The notes: generated by a model from the letters alone, not told the origin. DNA of 64,000 nucleotides from Nostoc flagelliforme FACHB-838 (GCF_014698065.1 NZ_JACJSI010000019.1:1-64000); one strand, 5' to 3'; counted from the stretch's first letter, positions 39,393 through 49,098 are shown. Numbers and translations are program-made.

Positions 39393-39605
39393 TTTCTACT
39401 TTGTAAATGTCTTAAGCAGCACAAAGTCCCAGGAACAGTTTCCGCTATTAAAAACTTTGTAGCAAAGGGTACTGGTAGAATCTGTGAGCAAATTCAGCCG
39501 GGTGCATTTTACCGAGTTTTTATCAGAACATTGCCGGAAGAACAAAACCCTGTGTCTTTACAGATGGGGAATTGGACAGCAGGCGCGAATCAAATGAAAA
39601 TCTAA
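39393..39605 (+). pseudogene. Possible coding remnant without start codon
   Basis: After a TGA at 39390, 71 codons stay open to a TAA at 39603. The translation has protein-like composition (KVPGTVSAIKNFVAKGTGRI, AFYRVFIRTLPEEQNP) but no ATG, GTG or TTG near its beginning. It may be the end of a decayed gene, faintly like a small beta-barrel domain. I cannot name a family. Confidence 0.3.
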
Positions 39606-39785
39606 AAGACCAAAGTAAAAATAAATAACATTCCTTTTAGCTTTTGCTTTAGCTAAGTGCCTGATTTGCTGAAATACTTATGTTTTATGTATTACTGGTA
39701 ATAGCTCATGGTTTAGCAGCCAGTTACCTGTTACCAATTACCCAGGGTCATGGGAGCAGGGAGCAGAGGGGAAAGAGTAATATAT

Positions 39786-39939
39786 TAGACTTCTTGCATA
39801 AGTCGGGAAAAGGTGAAGGGGGAAGGTGGGGCCCCCTCTAGGGATAAGGGGCGGGGGAAAAGGTTCTGTATTGTCTCCTTCCCATTTAACCTTTACCCTT
39901 TTCCCCCCTCTTGCAAAAAACACTTTTGCAAGAGGTCTA
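39786..39939. mobile_element. MITE-like element with TAGACYTCTTGCAWAAGT ends
   Basis: The left end TAGACTTCTTGCATAAGT and the complement of the right end (TAGACCTCTTGCAAAAGT) match at 16 of 18 positions around a 154-bp body rich in GGGGGAA and GGGGCCCCC sequence. It encodes no protein. Confidence 0.75.
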
Positions 39940-39980
39940 TTCTTCCCCTTACCCCTCTGCCGCTTCTCAATTCCCAATAC

Positions 39981-40676
39981 CTATTTAGCAAGACCGTGTT
40001 CTAGAGCAAAACGAACTAATTCTGTACGGCTATTGGTGCCGGTTTTACTAAATAAACGACTGACGTATTTTTCTACATTGCGGACGCTGGTTTCTAAGCG
40101 ACGGGCGATTTCTTTGTTCATCAACCCTTCTGCGACCAAATTTAAAACACTTTGTTCTCTCGGTGTCAAATCAATTTTAAAAGGGGCTGGCGATTGGGAA
40201 ATGGCATTTCTTTGAGTTAACAATGCCTTAATTTGGGCAATCTGATTGGCTAGTTCGGCAAGATCAGGGGTTTCAGCGTCATCTCCAGTACTTGTGGCCT
40301 TCGCGGCGCGGCGGGCGAGTAAATTTTCGACTATGGCGACTAACTCATCTGGATCAAAAGGTTTGGGTAAATAGGCATCAACACCAGCGTGATAACCTTG
40401 GATGCGATCGCCTGTCATACCTTTAGCAGTTAAAAATACTACCGGGAGTGCTTGGAAGCGGGGGTCTTCTCGTAGTTGCTTCAGGAACTGATAGCCATCC
40501 ACTTGAGGCATCATCACATCGGAAATCACTAAATCAGGTGTATTCAGCTGCATCCATTCCCAACCTTCAAGGGCGTTACTGGCGACTTGAACGCTGAAAC
40601 CGCTCTCTTGCAGATAGTCTTTCACGGCTTCCCGTATCCCTGGTTCATCATCCACCAGTAACAATTGTGCTGACAT
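39981..40676 (-). CDS. NarL/LuxR-type response regulator
   Basis: A 231-residue two-component response regulator. The receiver domain (1-120) has the acidic pair in VDDEPG, the phosphoacceptor D53 (VISDVMMPQVDG), the threonine in FLTAKG and the lysine in YLPKPFDPDE. After a linker, the LuxR-type helix-turn-helix covers about 165-228 (LTPREQSVLNLVAEGLMNKE, TSVRNVEKYVSRLF). It resembles Ycf29-like regulators of cyanobacteria and red-algal plastids, but that assignment is tentative. No histidine kinase is adjacent, so the partner is unknown. Confidence 0.9.
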   Translation of the reverse strand: MSAQLLLVDDEPGIREAVKDYLQESGFSVQVASNALEGWEWMQLNTPDLVISDVMMPQVDGYQFLKQLREDPRFQALPVVFLTAKGMTGDRIQGYHAGVDAYLPKPFDPDELVAIVENLLARRAAKATSTGDDAETPDLAELANQIAQIKALLTQRNAISQSPAPFKIDLTPREQSVLNLVAEGLMNKEIARRLETSVRNVEKYVSRLFSKTGTNSRTELVRFALEHGLAK

Positions 40677-40725
40677 TTAAAATTTCCTTAAGTTTACCTT
40701 TTTCCAATTTAGCGAAAGTTGACAG

Positions 40726-40896
40726 TCATTGAACAAAAGGGATAAAGGAAAAACTATTGCTTGTTAACGTTGGGCGATAGCTGACCAAGTATTCAGAACA
40801 GATGCCTGTTTTAACATCCCACTGTTTAACTATCTTTTCATAGCCACTACTGAAGAGAGTTTTGCCGTCAGGGCTAAAAGCGATCGCCAATATGAG
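40726..40896 (-). pseudogene. WD40-repeat fragment
   Basis: The minus strand reads [20 protein letters not shown], then KQWDVKTG, one typical WD40 blade, and continues to a TGA at 40726. A stop codon (TAA, minus strand, 40897-40899) lies directly before it and there is no start codon. Single blades do not fold, so this is the surviving 3' end of a larger WD40 protein gene. Confidence 0.75.
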
Positions 40897-41381
40897 TTAC
40901 TATTTTTGCTCCACCCCTTTCAAAGCATCGCTGACTACTGGATGCCGATGCTAACCAAATGCTGCCCCCTTTTTATCAAGCTTGGGTCTGCAAATACCGC
41001 TCAAAAATCCTCTTCACCTACTTTACATCCGACTTGTGTATACACGATTCCGCTAAGAGAAGGGGATTAAGGGGTAGGGTATAATCACTGGGGGAATTAC
41101 CCGGACTTGATATTATATATTTATATCGGCTATTGAGTTAAATAGTATAACGTATATTTAATTCCACCAGATATCTAATATTTAATCATTCATGAATAAT
41201 CAGATCCCTGACTTCTTTATAAAGTCGAGGATTTTAGTTCTTACCAATGATTTAGATTACTTATATAGATTTTTATGTATTAGATTTAAGTACTGATCAA
41301 TTTTATCCGTGTTTGTACTCTATCATAACTTCACGGATACTCTTAGGATAAACCTAAATTTATTTCCGTAAGGAGTTGGAT
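40897..41381. other. Intergenic region after the WD40 remnant
   Basis: Possibly further decayed WD40-gene sequence up to about 41040, but no second blade can be read with confidence. The remainder is AT-rich and should contain the promoter of the pentapeptide-repeat gene. Confidence 0.4.
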
Positions 41382-42623
41382 ATGAAGACTTATAATATGT
41401 CTTTCATAAAGACCAATGGACTCACGAGTTTGTTGATATTTATCTCAGTTCTCTTTATTGTATCATTTACTCTAATTTTATCCTTTATTGCAACCATTCA
41501 AGGTTTTTCTACTCAAGATAAAATCGAATATATCACCCAAGCATTAACAACTATTGCCATAATCATTGGGGGATTGGCATTAATTATTAATGCTTACTAT
41601 ACTTCCAAAGTCTCTCTGGATGAGAGTCAGAGCCTGTTAACACAACTCCTGGCTGGAACATTAGCTTGGGATAAGAATATCGAAAATGGAATCAATCACC
41701 CACAACTAACTCCACAAGAAATTGTTTCCGAACGCTTTTCTAAAGCAATTGAACAACTGGGGAGTGAAAAGATTGAGACGCGATTTGCCGCAATTTATGC
41801 TTTAGAAAGAATTGCTAAAGATTCTTCAAAAGACCATTGGACAATTATGGAAATTCTCGCTGCTTTTATCCGCGAAAATGCCTCAGTGAATCAGGAATAT
41901 GAGGGCGAACCACGGGAATCATCAAAACTTCCTACAGATATTCAAACAGCTTTAACTGTAATTGGACGACGCGATTCATACAAAGATCCGGTCAATCAAA
42001 AACTTGATTTACGCAATACAGACCTGAGTAATGCAGACTTAACGGAAGCTAACCTCTCTAGAGCAATCCTTGGAGGAGCTAACTTGCAATGGGTCAATTT
42101 TACACGAGCAAATCTTTCTGAGGCAGACTTATCAGTAACCTATCTTTGTGGGTCAATCCTTTATCAAGCCAACCTCTCGAAAGCAATCCTCGCAGAAGCC
42201 AATCTCCAAGGCGTAGTCCTCAGAAAAGCGAACCTCTCTAAGGCAATCCTTTATGATGCCAACTTAGAAGGGGTAGTTCTTTGTGATGCTAACTTGGAAG
42301 GGGCAGTTCTTTGTGATGCCAACTTAGAAGGGGCAGTTCTTTGTGATGCTAACTTGGAAGAAGCCAACTTCGAGGGTAGCAATCTCCAAGATGCAAACCT
42401 GATTGGCACTAACTTGCAAAGGGCAAAACTTACTGTCGCTAATCTAGAAAATGCATTACTTAGTACAGCTAACCTGCAAGAAGCTAACCTCCAAGAAGCT
42501 AACCTGTGTGGAGCAAACTTAAGCGGCTCAGAAAATGTAGAATCACAGCAGATTGAGCAAGCAATTGGCGATCGCACCACAATCCTACCGGAAAATCTGA
42601 AAATACCCCAACATTGGCGGTAA
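41382..42623 (+). CDS. Membrane-anchored pentapeptide-repeat protein
   Basis: A 413-residue protein. I start it at ATG 41382 because AGGAG at 41371-41375 lies six bases upstream; the frame opens at TTG 41376. Two membrane helices (about 12-36 and 46-70) are followed by a helical soluble region (about 75-185) with RFSKAIEQLGSEKIETRFAA, AIYALERIAKDS and ILAAFIREN motifs, known from many cyanobacterial pentapeptide proteins. The C-terminal 200 residues are A(D/N)LXX pentapeptide repeats forming a right-handed quadrilateral beta-helix. Near 42255-42360 the DNA repeats a 30-bp unit (GATGCTAACTTGGAAGGGGC) three to four times almost without change, so that part expanded recently. Function unknown. 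Confidence 0.88.
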   Translation: MKTYNMSFIKTNGLTSLLIFISVLFIVSFTLILSFIATIQGFSTQDKIEYITQALTTIAIIIGGLALIINAYYTSKVSLDESQSLLTQLLAGTLAWDKNIENGINHPQLTPQEIVSERFSKAIEQLGSEKIETRFAAIYALERIAKDSSKDHWTIMEILAAFIRENASVNQEYEGEPRESSKLPTDIQTALTVIGRRDSYKDPVNQKLDLRNTDLSNADLTEANLSRAILGGANLQWVNFTRANLSEADLSVTYLCGSILYQANLSKAILAEANLQGVVLRKANLSKAILYDANLEGVVLCDANLEGAVLCDANLEGAVLCDANLEEANFEGSNLQDANLIGTNLQRAKLTVANLENALLSTANLQEANLQEANLCGANLSGSENVESQQIEQAIGDRTTILPENLKIPQHWR

Positions 42624-42661
42624 TAACAGGCTAAAGTTTCAGCATTTAAAACTTGATCGTA

Positions 42662-42693
42662 CAGTAGGGGCGCATAAGTATGCGCCCCTACTG
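42662..42693. terminator. Perfect 15-bp stem hairpin, likely terminator or repeat
   Basis: CAGTAGGGGCGCATA pairs perfectly with its complement across a 2-base loop. It stands between the pentapeptide gene and the TRAP binding-protein gene, followed by GCGTTTAATTT. It fits a strong terminator but also belongs to the dispersed GTAGGGGCG palindrome family. Confidence 0.6.
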
Positions 42694-42788
42694 CGTTTAA
42701 TTTAGTACCCAAAACTAAAAAATTGCCAAAAACCTGATAAATATTCTCTATCAGGCTAAATTTTCTGCAATTTAAATCACGAACAATT

Positions 42789-43895
42789 ATGAAACGCCGA
42801 GAGATTTTTAACACAGCTGCGATCGCTACTGCAACTGCTGCTACTCTAGTTTCCTGTACTCAAACTGGTAAATCCCCTAGTGTACAAGCAGGACTGCCAA
42901 ATATCCGTTGGCGGATGGCAACTAGCTGGCCCAAATCTTTAGGTACTTTTATCGGCGCTCAAACAGTTTCCCGGCGAGTTGAAGAAATGACCAATGGACG
43001 CTTCCAGATTACGCCCTTTGCTGCTGGAGAGTTAGTACCAGGATTGCAAGTACTCGATGCTGTGCAAGCTGGGACAGTTGAATGCGGTCACACATCCAGC
43101 TACTATTACATCGGCAAAAGTTCAGCATTAGCCTTCGCCACCTCCGTACCCTTCGGTTTAAATGCCCAACAGCAGAATGCTTGGCTTTATAACGGTGGTG
43201 GATTAGAAGCCATACACAAAATTTATACCAACTTTAATGTAATTAGTTTTCCCGCAGGTAGCACCGGCGCACAGATGGGGGGATGGTTCAAAAAAGAAAT
43301 CAAGTCTATTTCTGACCTTAAAGGTTTGAAAATGCGAATTCCCGGATTGGGTGGCGAAGTCATGTCCCGTTTAGGGGTGAATGTGCAAGTATTGCCTGGA
43401 GGCGAAGTTTATTTAGCATTGGATAGGGGAGCAATTGATGCTGCTGAGTGGGTAGGCCCTTACGATGACGAAAAACTCGGTTTAAATAAAGCCGCGCAAT
43501 TCTACTATTATCCTGGCTGGTGGGAACCAGGGCCGACCTTGGATGTGTTAGTTAACCTAACCGCGTGGAATCGCCTACCCAAAGAATATCAACAGGTTTT
43601 GAAAACAGCGAGTTTTGAAGCCAATTTGAATATGCTGAGTCAATACGATTCCTTGAATGGGCAAGCGCTAACGCGGTTACTGGCTGGTGGTACAAAGCTA
43701 GTTCCTTACAGCCAGGAAATTCTGCAAGCTGCCCAGAAAATCTCCTTTGACTTATTTGAAGAAAATGCCAGTAAAGATGCTGCTTTTAAGCAAGTTTACG
43801 AACAGTGGAAAGCCTTTCGCCAGCAAATTTTTAATTGGAATCGTGTTAACGAATTAAGTTATGCCAATTTTGTCACTTCTAATAACATCAGGTAA
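42789..43895 (+). CDS. TRAP transporter substrate-binding protein (TakP-like, 2-oxoacids)
   Basis: A 368-residue periplasmic binding protein of the DctP superfamily. The N-terminus has an RR-containing signal ([20 protein letters not shown]) with a possible lipobox cysteine at VSC. The mature part has [36 protein letters not shown] and the [12 protein letters not shown] region near the ligand site. The family binds 2-oxoacids such as pyruvate. Anabaena sp. PCC 7120 has a known TRAP system for pyruvate and related 2-oxoacids, and this is a likely counterpart. Its presumed permeases are about 11 kb away at 55345-57208. Confidence 0.88.
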   Translation: MKRREIFNTAAIATATAATLVSCTQTGKSPSVQAGLPNIRWRMATSWPKSLGTFIGAQTVSRRVEEMTNGRFQITPFAAGELVPGLQVLDAVQAGTVECGHTSSYYYIGKSSALAFATSVPFGLNAQQQNAWLYNGGGLEAIHKIYTNFNVISFPAGSTGAQMGGWFKKEIKSISDLKGLKMRIPGLGGEVMSRLGVNVQVLPGGEVYLALDRGAIDAAEWVGPYDDEKLGLNKAAQFYYYPGWWEPGPTLDVLVNLTAWNRLPKEYQQVLKTASFEANLNMLSQYDSLNGQALTRLLAGGTKLVPYSQEILQAAQKISFDLFEENASKDAAFKQVYEQWKAFRQQIFNWNRVNELSYANFVTSNNIR

Positions 43896-44433
43896 CTTAC
43901 AGCAGTTTGCAAGTAAATGACATACAAAGCCTAGCCCTAGAATCTCTGATTTTACTCGTCGTCACCCACATCGACGAGCCAGATGCAGACAGCCGCCCCT
44001 CATGGAGCATTTTGACCTTTTCTACCGCATTTCTGAAAACCTATTTTAGAAGAAAAAGCTTCCCAGTAGCGCTGGGGAAGATTAAAGAAAATTTTGACTC
44101 AGAGGGACATTACTTGTGGTTGTGCGAACCCATGCAGCAGGGTATAAACGCTAACTATATTAAATTTAAGATTGCAATCTTGAATTGTATTGTAGAGACA
44201 CAATTCACTAACTATTACCTGAACCAGCAGCAATGGTTTTGAGAACATTTAAATAGCTCTCTAGACAGAGTAAGTATTTAAAACAATTACTTAGGATTCC
44301 AACATATACTAGTAACGTATATTTAACTAAAATTAAGGTACTATAGCGATTTTCGTTTGAATACCATCGGCGGTAGGGTAGCACATCTATGCGCCCCTAC
44401 GAAGGACATTACTGTTTTACGCGTATTAGAAAA
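43896..44433. other. Intergenic region with a dispersed repeat
   Basis: A 111-codon frame (43907-44242, TTG start) has no recognisable features or ribosome site and is not called. The palindromic repeat 44342-44400 lies at the right end, directly upstream of the amidase gene. Confidence 0.4.
44342..44400. repeat. Dispersed element TATAGCGRTTYTC ... GCGCCCCTAC
   Basis: This begins with TATAGCGATTTTCGTTTGA and ends with the imperfect palindrome GTAGGGTAGCACATCTATGC through CCCCTAC. The same two parts recur in inverse order on the plus strand at 55214-55287 and 62027-62086. Confidence 0.7.
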
Positions 44434-45327
44434 ATGAGATTTAAAGACTGGGCGACTAGGGTGCTACTAATCTCGCTGATGTTCATGGCTTTAATTGTAG
44501 TGCTGCTAATTGGACGAGCGACAAAATTACAAAATAATCTGACAACATCCCGTATATCCAATCCACAGGTTACAGCCTGGAGTCAATATCCCCAGGCGCA
44601 ATTCCAATCAGCGAAAGAGCCAGAGAAGAAATCTCAAAATGTTATCAAGTCGCCGGTTAAGACTAACAGTCCTGTAGCTAACAAGTCTGTAGCAAGGTAC
44701 GTAACCACTCAAGCTTTTGCACAGTATAGACCTAATTATCAAGTTGTTGCAGTTAACCCAACTAACTATGGAGAAAGGTACGCCCAAGATGTTAACGGCC
44801 TTCCTCTCACCAATCAACCGATTATCGTCCTCCATGAAACTGGTTATTCTGCTTCCAGCGCCATCAATTTCTTTCAAGTAGCCCATGATGATGAAAATGT
44901 ACAAGCAAGCTACCACGCTTTAGTTAAGTTAGACGGAACGGTAGTTTATCTAGTACCGCCAGACAAGCGGGCTTTTGGTGCAGCTAACTCAGTGTTTGAG
45001 ACTCCACAGGGAGTAGAAACTGTGCAGACTAATCCGAATTTACCCGCGTCTGTGAATAATTTTGCTTATCACGTTTCTTTGGAAACACCGCCAGATGGTT
45101 ATGACGGTAGCAGCCAGCAAACCCATAGCGGCTATACGGAAGCTCAATATAATTCTCTTGCTTGGTTAATTGCTCAAAGTCAAGTCCCGGACGATCGCAT
45201 CACTACGCACCATTTAGTAGACCGTTCTGGTAAAAAAGTTGACCCGATAAATTTTGATGGGAATAAATTTCTCAGCTTACTTAATACTTATCGTCAGGTT
45301 AAACCAATTTATCGAGTCAGCAAATAA
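44434..45327 (+). CDS. N-acetylmuramoyl-L-alanine amidase (amidase_2 family)
   Basis: A peptidoglycan amidase of about 297 residues. I choose ATG 44434 (MRFKDWATRV); the frame opens at 44389 inside a dispersed repeat, so the extra 15 residues are unlikely. Residues about 8-30 form an anchor or signal, followed by a linker. The catalytic domain from about 125 has IIVLHETGYSASSAINFFQ, ASYHALVKLDGTVVYLV, FAYHVSLETP and ITTHHLVDRSGKKVDP, with the zinc-ligand histidines in VLHET and THHLVD. It should cleave the bond between MurNAc and the stem peptide in the periplasm, possibly for cell-wall recycling or septal junction formation. It is apparently a monocistronic gene. Confidence 0.88.
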   Translation: MRFKDWATRVLLISLMFMALIVVLLIGRATKLQNNLTTSRISNPQVTAWSQYPQAQFQSAKEPEKKSQNVIKSPVKTNSPVANKSVARYVTTQAFAQYRPNYQVVAVNPTNYGERYAQDVNGLPLTNQPIIVLHETGYSASSAINFFQVAHDDENVQASYHALVKLDGTVVYLVPPDKRAFGAANSVFETPQGVETVQTNPNLPASVNNFAYHVSLETPPDGYDGSSQQTHSGYTEAQYNSLAWLIAQSQVPDDRITTHHLVDRSGKKVDPINFDGNKFLSLLNTYRQVKPIYRVSK

Positions 45328-45450
45328 TTCAGGAGTCAGAAGTAAAACAGGCTTTATACCTAGCTTATAGATAGAATTTTGAATTGTTAACTTGCTCAAG
45401 AAGGCGCGATCGCGTCAAAATAAGAGTTAACGCTGTAATCTAACTTAACA

Positions 45451-46707
45451 ATGACCATAACGCAGCTTGAGCAAATTTCCCCTCAACCAACACCGCCAAA
45501 TGAGCGGGGATATGAATATGATTTGGTAATTGTCGGCGGTGGGATTATTGGGTTAACTCTAGCCTCTGCTTTAAAAAATTCTGGTTTGAGTGTCTTGCTG
45601 ATCGAGGCAAAAGTGGCATCAGCGGCAGTAGCCAAGGGACAAGCTTATGCAGTTCATCAGCTTTCGTCGCTAATTTATGAAGGAATTGGCGTTTGGGACA
45701 AAATGTTGCCTCAAATCGCCAAGTATTGCCGAGTTCGTCTTTCTGATGCCGATTATCCGAATGTGGTGGAATTTACCACAGATGATATAAATACGCCAGA
45801 ATTGGGTTATGTGGCGGAACACCAAGCCCTGTTGCAGCCGTTGCAAGACTTTATCCAAGATTGCCCAAATGTGACTTATCTGTGTCCGGCGGAAGTGGTA
45901 AATACGCAATACCAGCAGAATATAGTCACGATAGATATAAAAGTTGCTGATCAGCTAAAGACGGTTCGCAGCAAATTAGTTGTAGCAGCAGATGGATCGC
46001 GATCGCCAATTCGCCAAGCTGCTGGAATCAAAACTTCGGGCTGGAAATATTGGCAATCTTGCATCGTGGCATTTGTCAAACCAGAAAAGCCCCACAACGA
46101 CACTGCTTACGAAAGATTTTGGTCTAGTGGGCCATTTGCGATTTTACCTTTACCGGGGAACCGTTGCCGCATTGTCTGGACAGCCCCTCACGAAGAAGCA
46201 AAAGCTTTGTGTGCTTTAAATGATGAGCAATTTTTGGCAGAATTAAGCCGTCGCTATGGCGATCAGATGGGAAAATTGGAATTACTAGGCGATCGCTTTG
46301 TTTTTCAAGTACAACTCATGCAAAGCGATCGCTACGTTCTTCCCCGACTAGCATTAATTGGTGATGCGGCGCACAATTGCCATCCCGTCGGCGGACAAGG
46401 TTTAAATTTGGGGATTCGGGATGCAGCAGCTTTGGCACAAGTAATTCAAGCAGCGCACAAAGCGGGTAAAGATATTGGCCATATTCAGATTCTCAAAGGT
46501 TATGAACGCTGGCGCAAACTAGAGAATCTGACGATTTTAGGTTTCACCGATTTGTTAGATCGGATGTTTTCTAATAATTTCTTTCCTGTAGTAGTGGTTC
46601 GTCGCCTGGGTTTGTGGCTTTTGCAACGAGTACCTATATTAAAGGTATTTATGCTGAAATTGATGATTGGCTTGAAGGGGCGGACTCCAGAATTAGCAAA
46701 ACGATAA
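45451..46707 (+). CDS. UbiH/Coq6-type FAD-dependent monooxygenase
   Basis: A 418-residue flavoprotein hydroxylase. The FAD/NAD fold starts at about residue 24 with LVIVGGGIIGLTLASAL (GxGxxG) and has the second FAD motif LALIGDAAHNCHPVGGQGLN near 300; VVAADGSRSPIRQ is the DG motif. The family hydroxylates quinone rings and similar aromatics (UbiH, UbiF, VisC). Cyanobacteria make plastoquinone, not ubiquinone, so the substrate may be a plastoquinone-related or other prenyl aromatic compound; this is open. The terminal 30 residues include a hydrophobic stretch for membrane association. It is convergent with the methyltransferase gene. Confidence 0.87.
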   Translation: MTITQLEQISPQPTPPNERGYEYDLVIVGGGIIGLTLASALKNSGLSVLLIEAKVASAAVAKGQAYAVHQLSSLIYEGIGVWDKMLPQIAKYCRVRLSDADYPNVVEFTTDDINTPELGYVAEHQALLQPLQDFIQDCPNVTYLCPAEVVNTQYQQNIVTIDIKVADQLKTVRSKLVVAADGSRSPIRQAAGIKTSGWKYWQSCIVAFVKPEKPHNDTAYERFWSSGPFAILPLPGNRCRIVWTAPHEEAKALCALNDEQFLAELSRRYGDQMGKLELLGDRFVFQVQLMQSDRYVLPRLALIGDAAHNCHPVGGQGLNLGIRDAAALAQVIQAAHKAGKDIGHIQILKGYERWRKLENLTILGFTDLLDRMFSNNFFPVVVVRRLGLWLLQRVPILKVFMLKLMIGLKGRTPELAKR

Positions 46708-46737
46708 GAAACAGGAGGCAGAAAGCCTCCTGAACTT

Positions 46738-47361
46738 TCATTTCTTCGCTTGTATCACTTGCAAACTACCACCTGCATATAAAGTTGGCTTACTCACTTC
46801 AAAGCCAGTCTCAGTTAATAATTCAGGCAAATCAGTTTTTAATAATTGCCAAGCTGTTTCCGTCTCAAACAACAATAAAAACACTGATACACCAGGCCAA
46901 AATAGCGGATTTGTCGGAGCGTGAAAATCCACGAACGTAAATACCCCTGCTGGCTTCAACACGCGATGAACTTCATTAATAATTTTTCGTAATTGTTCAG
47001 GTTCCATCTCGTGTAATGCAACGCTGGTATGCACTACATCAAACAAATTATCTGTAAATGGCATCTTCTCAGCAAAAGCTTCTATGTATGAAGCTTCGGG
47101 TACATTATGCCGCGCCCGTTGCAAAGACTTGGGTGAAGCATCTAATCCCGTTACATTTTGTGAAAACTTTACTAAAAACTCCGTTGTTTGACCACTGCCA
47201 CAACATAAATCTAAAACTTGAGTATCTGAGTGAATTGTTAAGCCTTGCAAAGCAAGTTGTCGAAAACGCGCTTCACCACCTACACTTAAGGCTGCTAAAC
47301 GCGAAATACCATCATATAGCCACTGATAGCGGTAACTCCAATCCCTTAAAATTGTTGCCAT
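46738..47361 (-). CDS. Class I SAM-dependent methyltransferase
   Basis: A 207-residue enzyme. The SAM-binding motif I is VLDLCCGSGQTTEFLV (about 49-64), motif II GLDASPKSLQRAR, then FDVVHTSVALHEMEPEQLRK and a VLKPAGVFTFVDFH strand. It resembles the UbiE/COQ5 and arsenite or demethylmenaquinone methyltransferase groups. Its neighbour is a UbiH-like hydroxylase, converging with a 30-bp gap, so a role in quinone or prenylquinone methylation is attractive but unproven. There is no signal peptide. It is divergent from hemH. Confidence 0.85.
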   Translation of the reverse strand: MATILRDWSYRYQWLYDGISRLAALSVGGEARFRQLALQGLTIHSDTQVLDLCCGSGQTTEFLVKFSQNVTGLDASPKSLQRARHNVPEASYIEAFAEKMPFTDNLFDVVHTSVALHEMEPEQLRKIINEVHRVLKPAGVFTFVDFHAPTNPLFWPGVSVFLLLFETETAWQLLKTDLPELLTETGFEVSKPTLYAGGSLQVIQAKK

Positions 47362-47454
47362 TGCATATTTCCTTGCTATTAAGCTTTATATTTAATAAAG
47401 ATATATGGTTAACATTAGTAAAAAACCTGAAAAGATTGGGGGAAAGTAACTGCT

Positions 47455-48621
47455 ATGGGTCGTGTAGGCGTCTTATTACTCAATCTCGGTGGCCCCGATA
47501 AGCTAGAGGATGTCGGGCCGTTTTTATACAACCTATTTTCCGATCCGGAAATTATTCGCCTACCATTTCGTTGGTTGCAAAAGCCCTTAGCCTGGTTAAT
47601 TGCCACGCGGCGAACCAGAACGTCTCAAGAAAATTATAAGCAAATCGGTGGTGGTTCTCCATTGCGGCAGATTACAGAAGCGCAAGGAGAAGCCTTAAAA
47701 AAACAGTTGAGTCATTTGGGGCAAGAAGTTAAAATTTACGTGGGAATGCGTTATTGGCATCCCTATACAGAAGAAGCGATCGCACAAGTTACCCAAGATA
47801 ATGTAGAACACCTAGTAATATTACCGCTATATCCCCAGTTCTCTATCAGTACCAGTGGTTCCAGCTTCCGGCTATTAGACAAGCTCTGGCAAGAAGATCC
47901 AAAACTTCAACCGATTGATTACACTGTCATTCCTTCTTGGTACAAACAACCAGGCTATCTCCAAGCAATGGCGCAACTCATAGCCCAAGAGCTTGAGCAG
48001 TTTCCTAACCCGGATGAGGTTCATATATTCTTCAGCGCTCACGGCGTTCCTAAAAGCTACGTTGAAGAAGCAGGCGACCCTTACCAACAAGAAATTGAGG
48101 AATGTACTGCGTTGATTATGCAGACCCTCAATCGACCCAATCCCCACACTTTAGCTTACCAAAGTCGTGTCGGCCCAGTAGAATGGCTCCAACCCTATAC
48201 TGAAGATGCCCTCAAAGAACTAGGCGCACAAGGCGTGAAAGATTTGGTTGTCGTACCTATCAGTTTTGTCTCAGAGCATATTGAGACACTACAAGAAATT
48301 GATATTGAGTATCGGGAAGTAGCTGAAGAATCAGGAATTCACAACTTCCGCCGCGTACCTGCTCCTAATACCAATCCAGTATTTATTAATGCACTAGCAG
48401 AATTAGTGATTGATGCGCTGAAAAACCCCAGTTTCAAGCTTTCGCAAGCTGCCCAAATAAAGAAAATGGTAAAAATGTACCCTCAAGAACGTTGGGAGTG
48501 GGGTTTGACAACTAGTGCTGAAGTATGGAATGGTCGGATTGCTATGCTAGGTTTTATTGCCTTAATCATAGAGTTGATTACCGGTCACGGCTTCTTGCAC
48601 ATGATTGGAATTTTGCAGTAA
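47455..48621 (+). CDS. hemH: Ferrochelatase with C-terminal chlorophyll a/b-binding-like helix
   Basis: A 388-residue enzyme that inserts iron into protoporphyrin IX, the last step of heme synthesis. The chelatase domain (1-320) has [15 protein letters not shown], the QYSIS-like region around [12 protein letters not shown], the catalytic histidine in [13 protein letters not shown] and [13 protein letters not shown]. After a linker, residues about 350-388 form a CAB or HLIP-like membrane helix ([20 protein letters not shown]), with the ExxNxR-type motif of light-harvesting proteins. This tail is typical of cyanobacterial and plastid type II ferrochelatase and tunes dimerisation and pigment balance. 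Confidence 0.97.
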   Translation: MGRVGVLLLNLGGPDKLEDVGPFLYNLFSDPEIIRLPFRWLQKPLAWLIATRRTRTSQENYKQIGGGSPLRQITEAQGEALKKQLSHLGQEVKIYVGMRYWHPYTEEAIAQVTQDNVEHLVILPLYPQFSISTSGSSFRLLDKLWQEDPKLQPIDYTVIPSWYKQPGYLQAMAQLIAQELEQFPNPDEVHIFFSAHGVPKSYVEEAGDPYQQEIEECTALIMQTLNRPNPHTLAYQSRVGPVEWLQPYTEDALKELGAQGVKDLVVVPISFVSEHIETLQEIDIEYREVAEESGIHNFRRVPAPNTNPVFINALAELVIDALKNPSFKLSQAAQIKKMVKMYPQERWEWGLTTSAEVWNGRIAMLGFIALIIELITGHGFLHMIGILQ

Positions 48622-49098
48622 AGAACATTGAGGAAGAGGCAAAAGGGCAGAGGGAGATGAAGGGAGAAGGAGATAAACAAAACTCTTCACTCTTAAGGAA
48701 CGTGGATTAAGGGACTTCCAGTTAAAAAATATCCAATTGTAAGGGCGTAAGTCCTTGCGCCCCTACAAATCTAGAAATAATTTGGGATAATTTATTTTTT
48801 GGGCGTTGCATATTTGCGGGATGATTTGGCAACTTCTAAAATTCTCCCCCTGCTTCCTCTGCCTCCCCTGCCTCCCCTGCTTGCCTCAATTCATCCCACT
48901 GTTCTGCAACGCCATTTTTTGCAAGTCCCTAAATAAAATAACATTTCTAAAATGTCACTAACTCTAATTCTCATACCTCGAATGCAAGGACGACCCCCAC
49001 ATTGACCAGGAATTTGCGTAATACGATTCTAATAATTCATTCATTTAGTTAACTCACCACGGGCGAAACTTTCTGCTATTGCTAACAGCACTCAGTAT
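48622..49098. other. Repeat-rich intergenic region
   Basis: This is occupied mainly by the inverted-repeat element 48711-48929 (separate entry). The remaining sequence up to 49098 shows no gene. Confidence 0.45.
48711..48929. mobile_element. Composite MITE-like element with GGGACTTCCA / TGCAAGTCCC ends
   Basis: A 219-bp element starting GGGACTTCCAGTTAAAAAAT and ending TGCAAGTCCC. It includes a nested palindrome at 48737-48768 (TTGTAAGGGCG ... CGCCCCTACAA) and a CCTCCCCTGCCTCCCCTGC tract. The nesting suggests that one repeat landed inside another. Confidence 0.65.

Larger units (their letters stand above)
39282..39980. other. Intergenic region with possible remnant and repeats
   Basis: This contains an open stretch without a start codon (39393-39605) and the inverted-repeat element 39786-39939, both listed separately. 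A GGGAGCAGGGAGCAGAGG purine tract lies near 39752. Confidence 0.45.

Noticed and set aside
42251-42814. 187-codon minus-strand frame
   Set aside because: It is the shadow of the pentapeptide repeats and runs across a terminator-like hairpin.
43907-44242. 111-codon frame starting with TTG
   Set aside because: No ribosome site, irregular composition and no family features.
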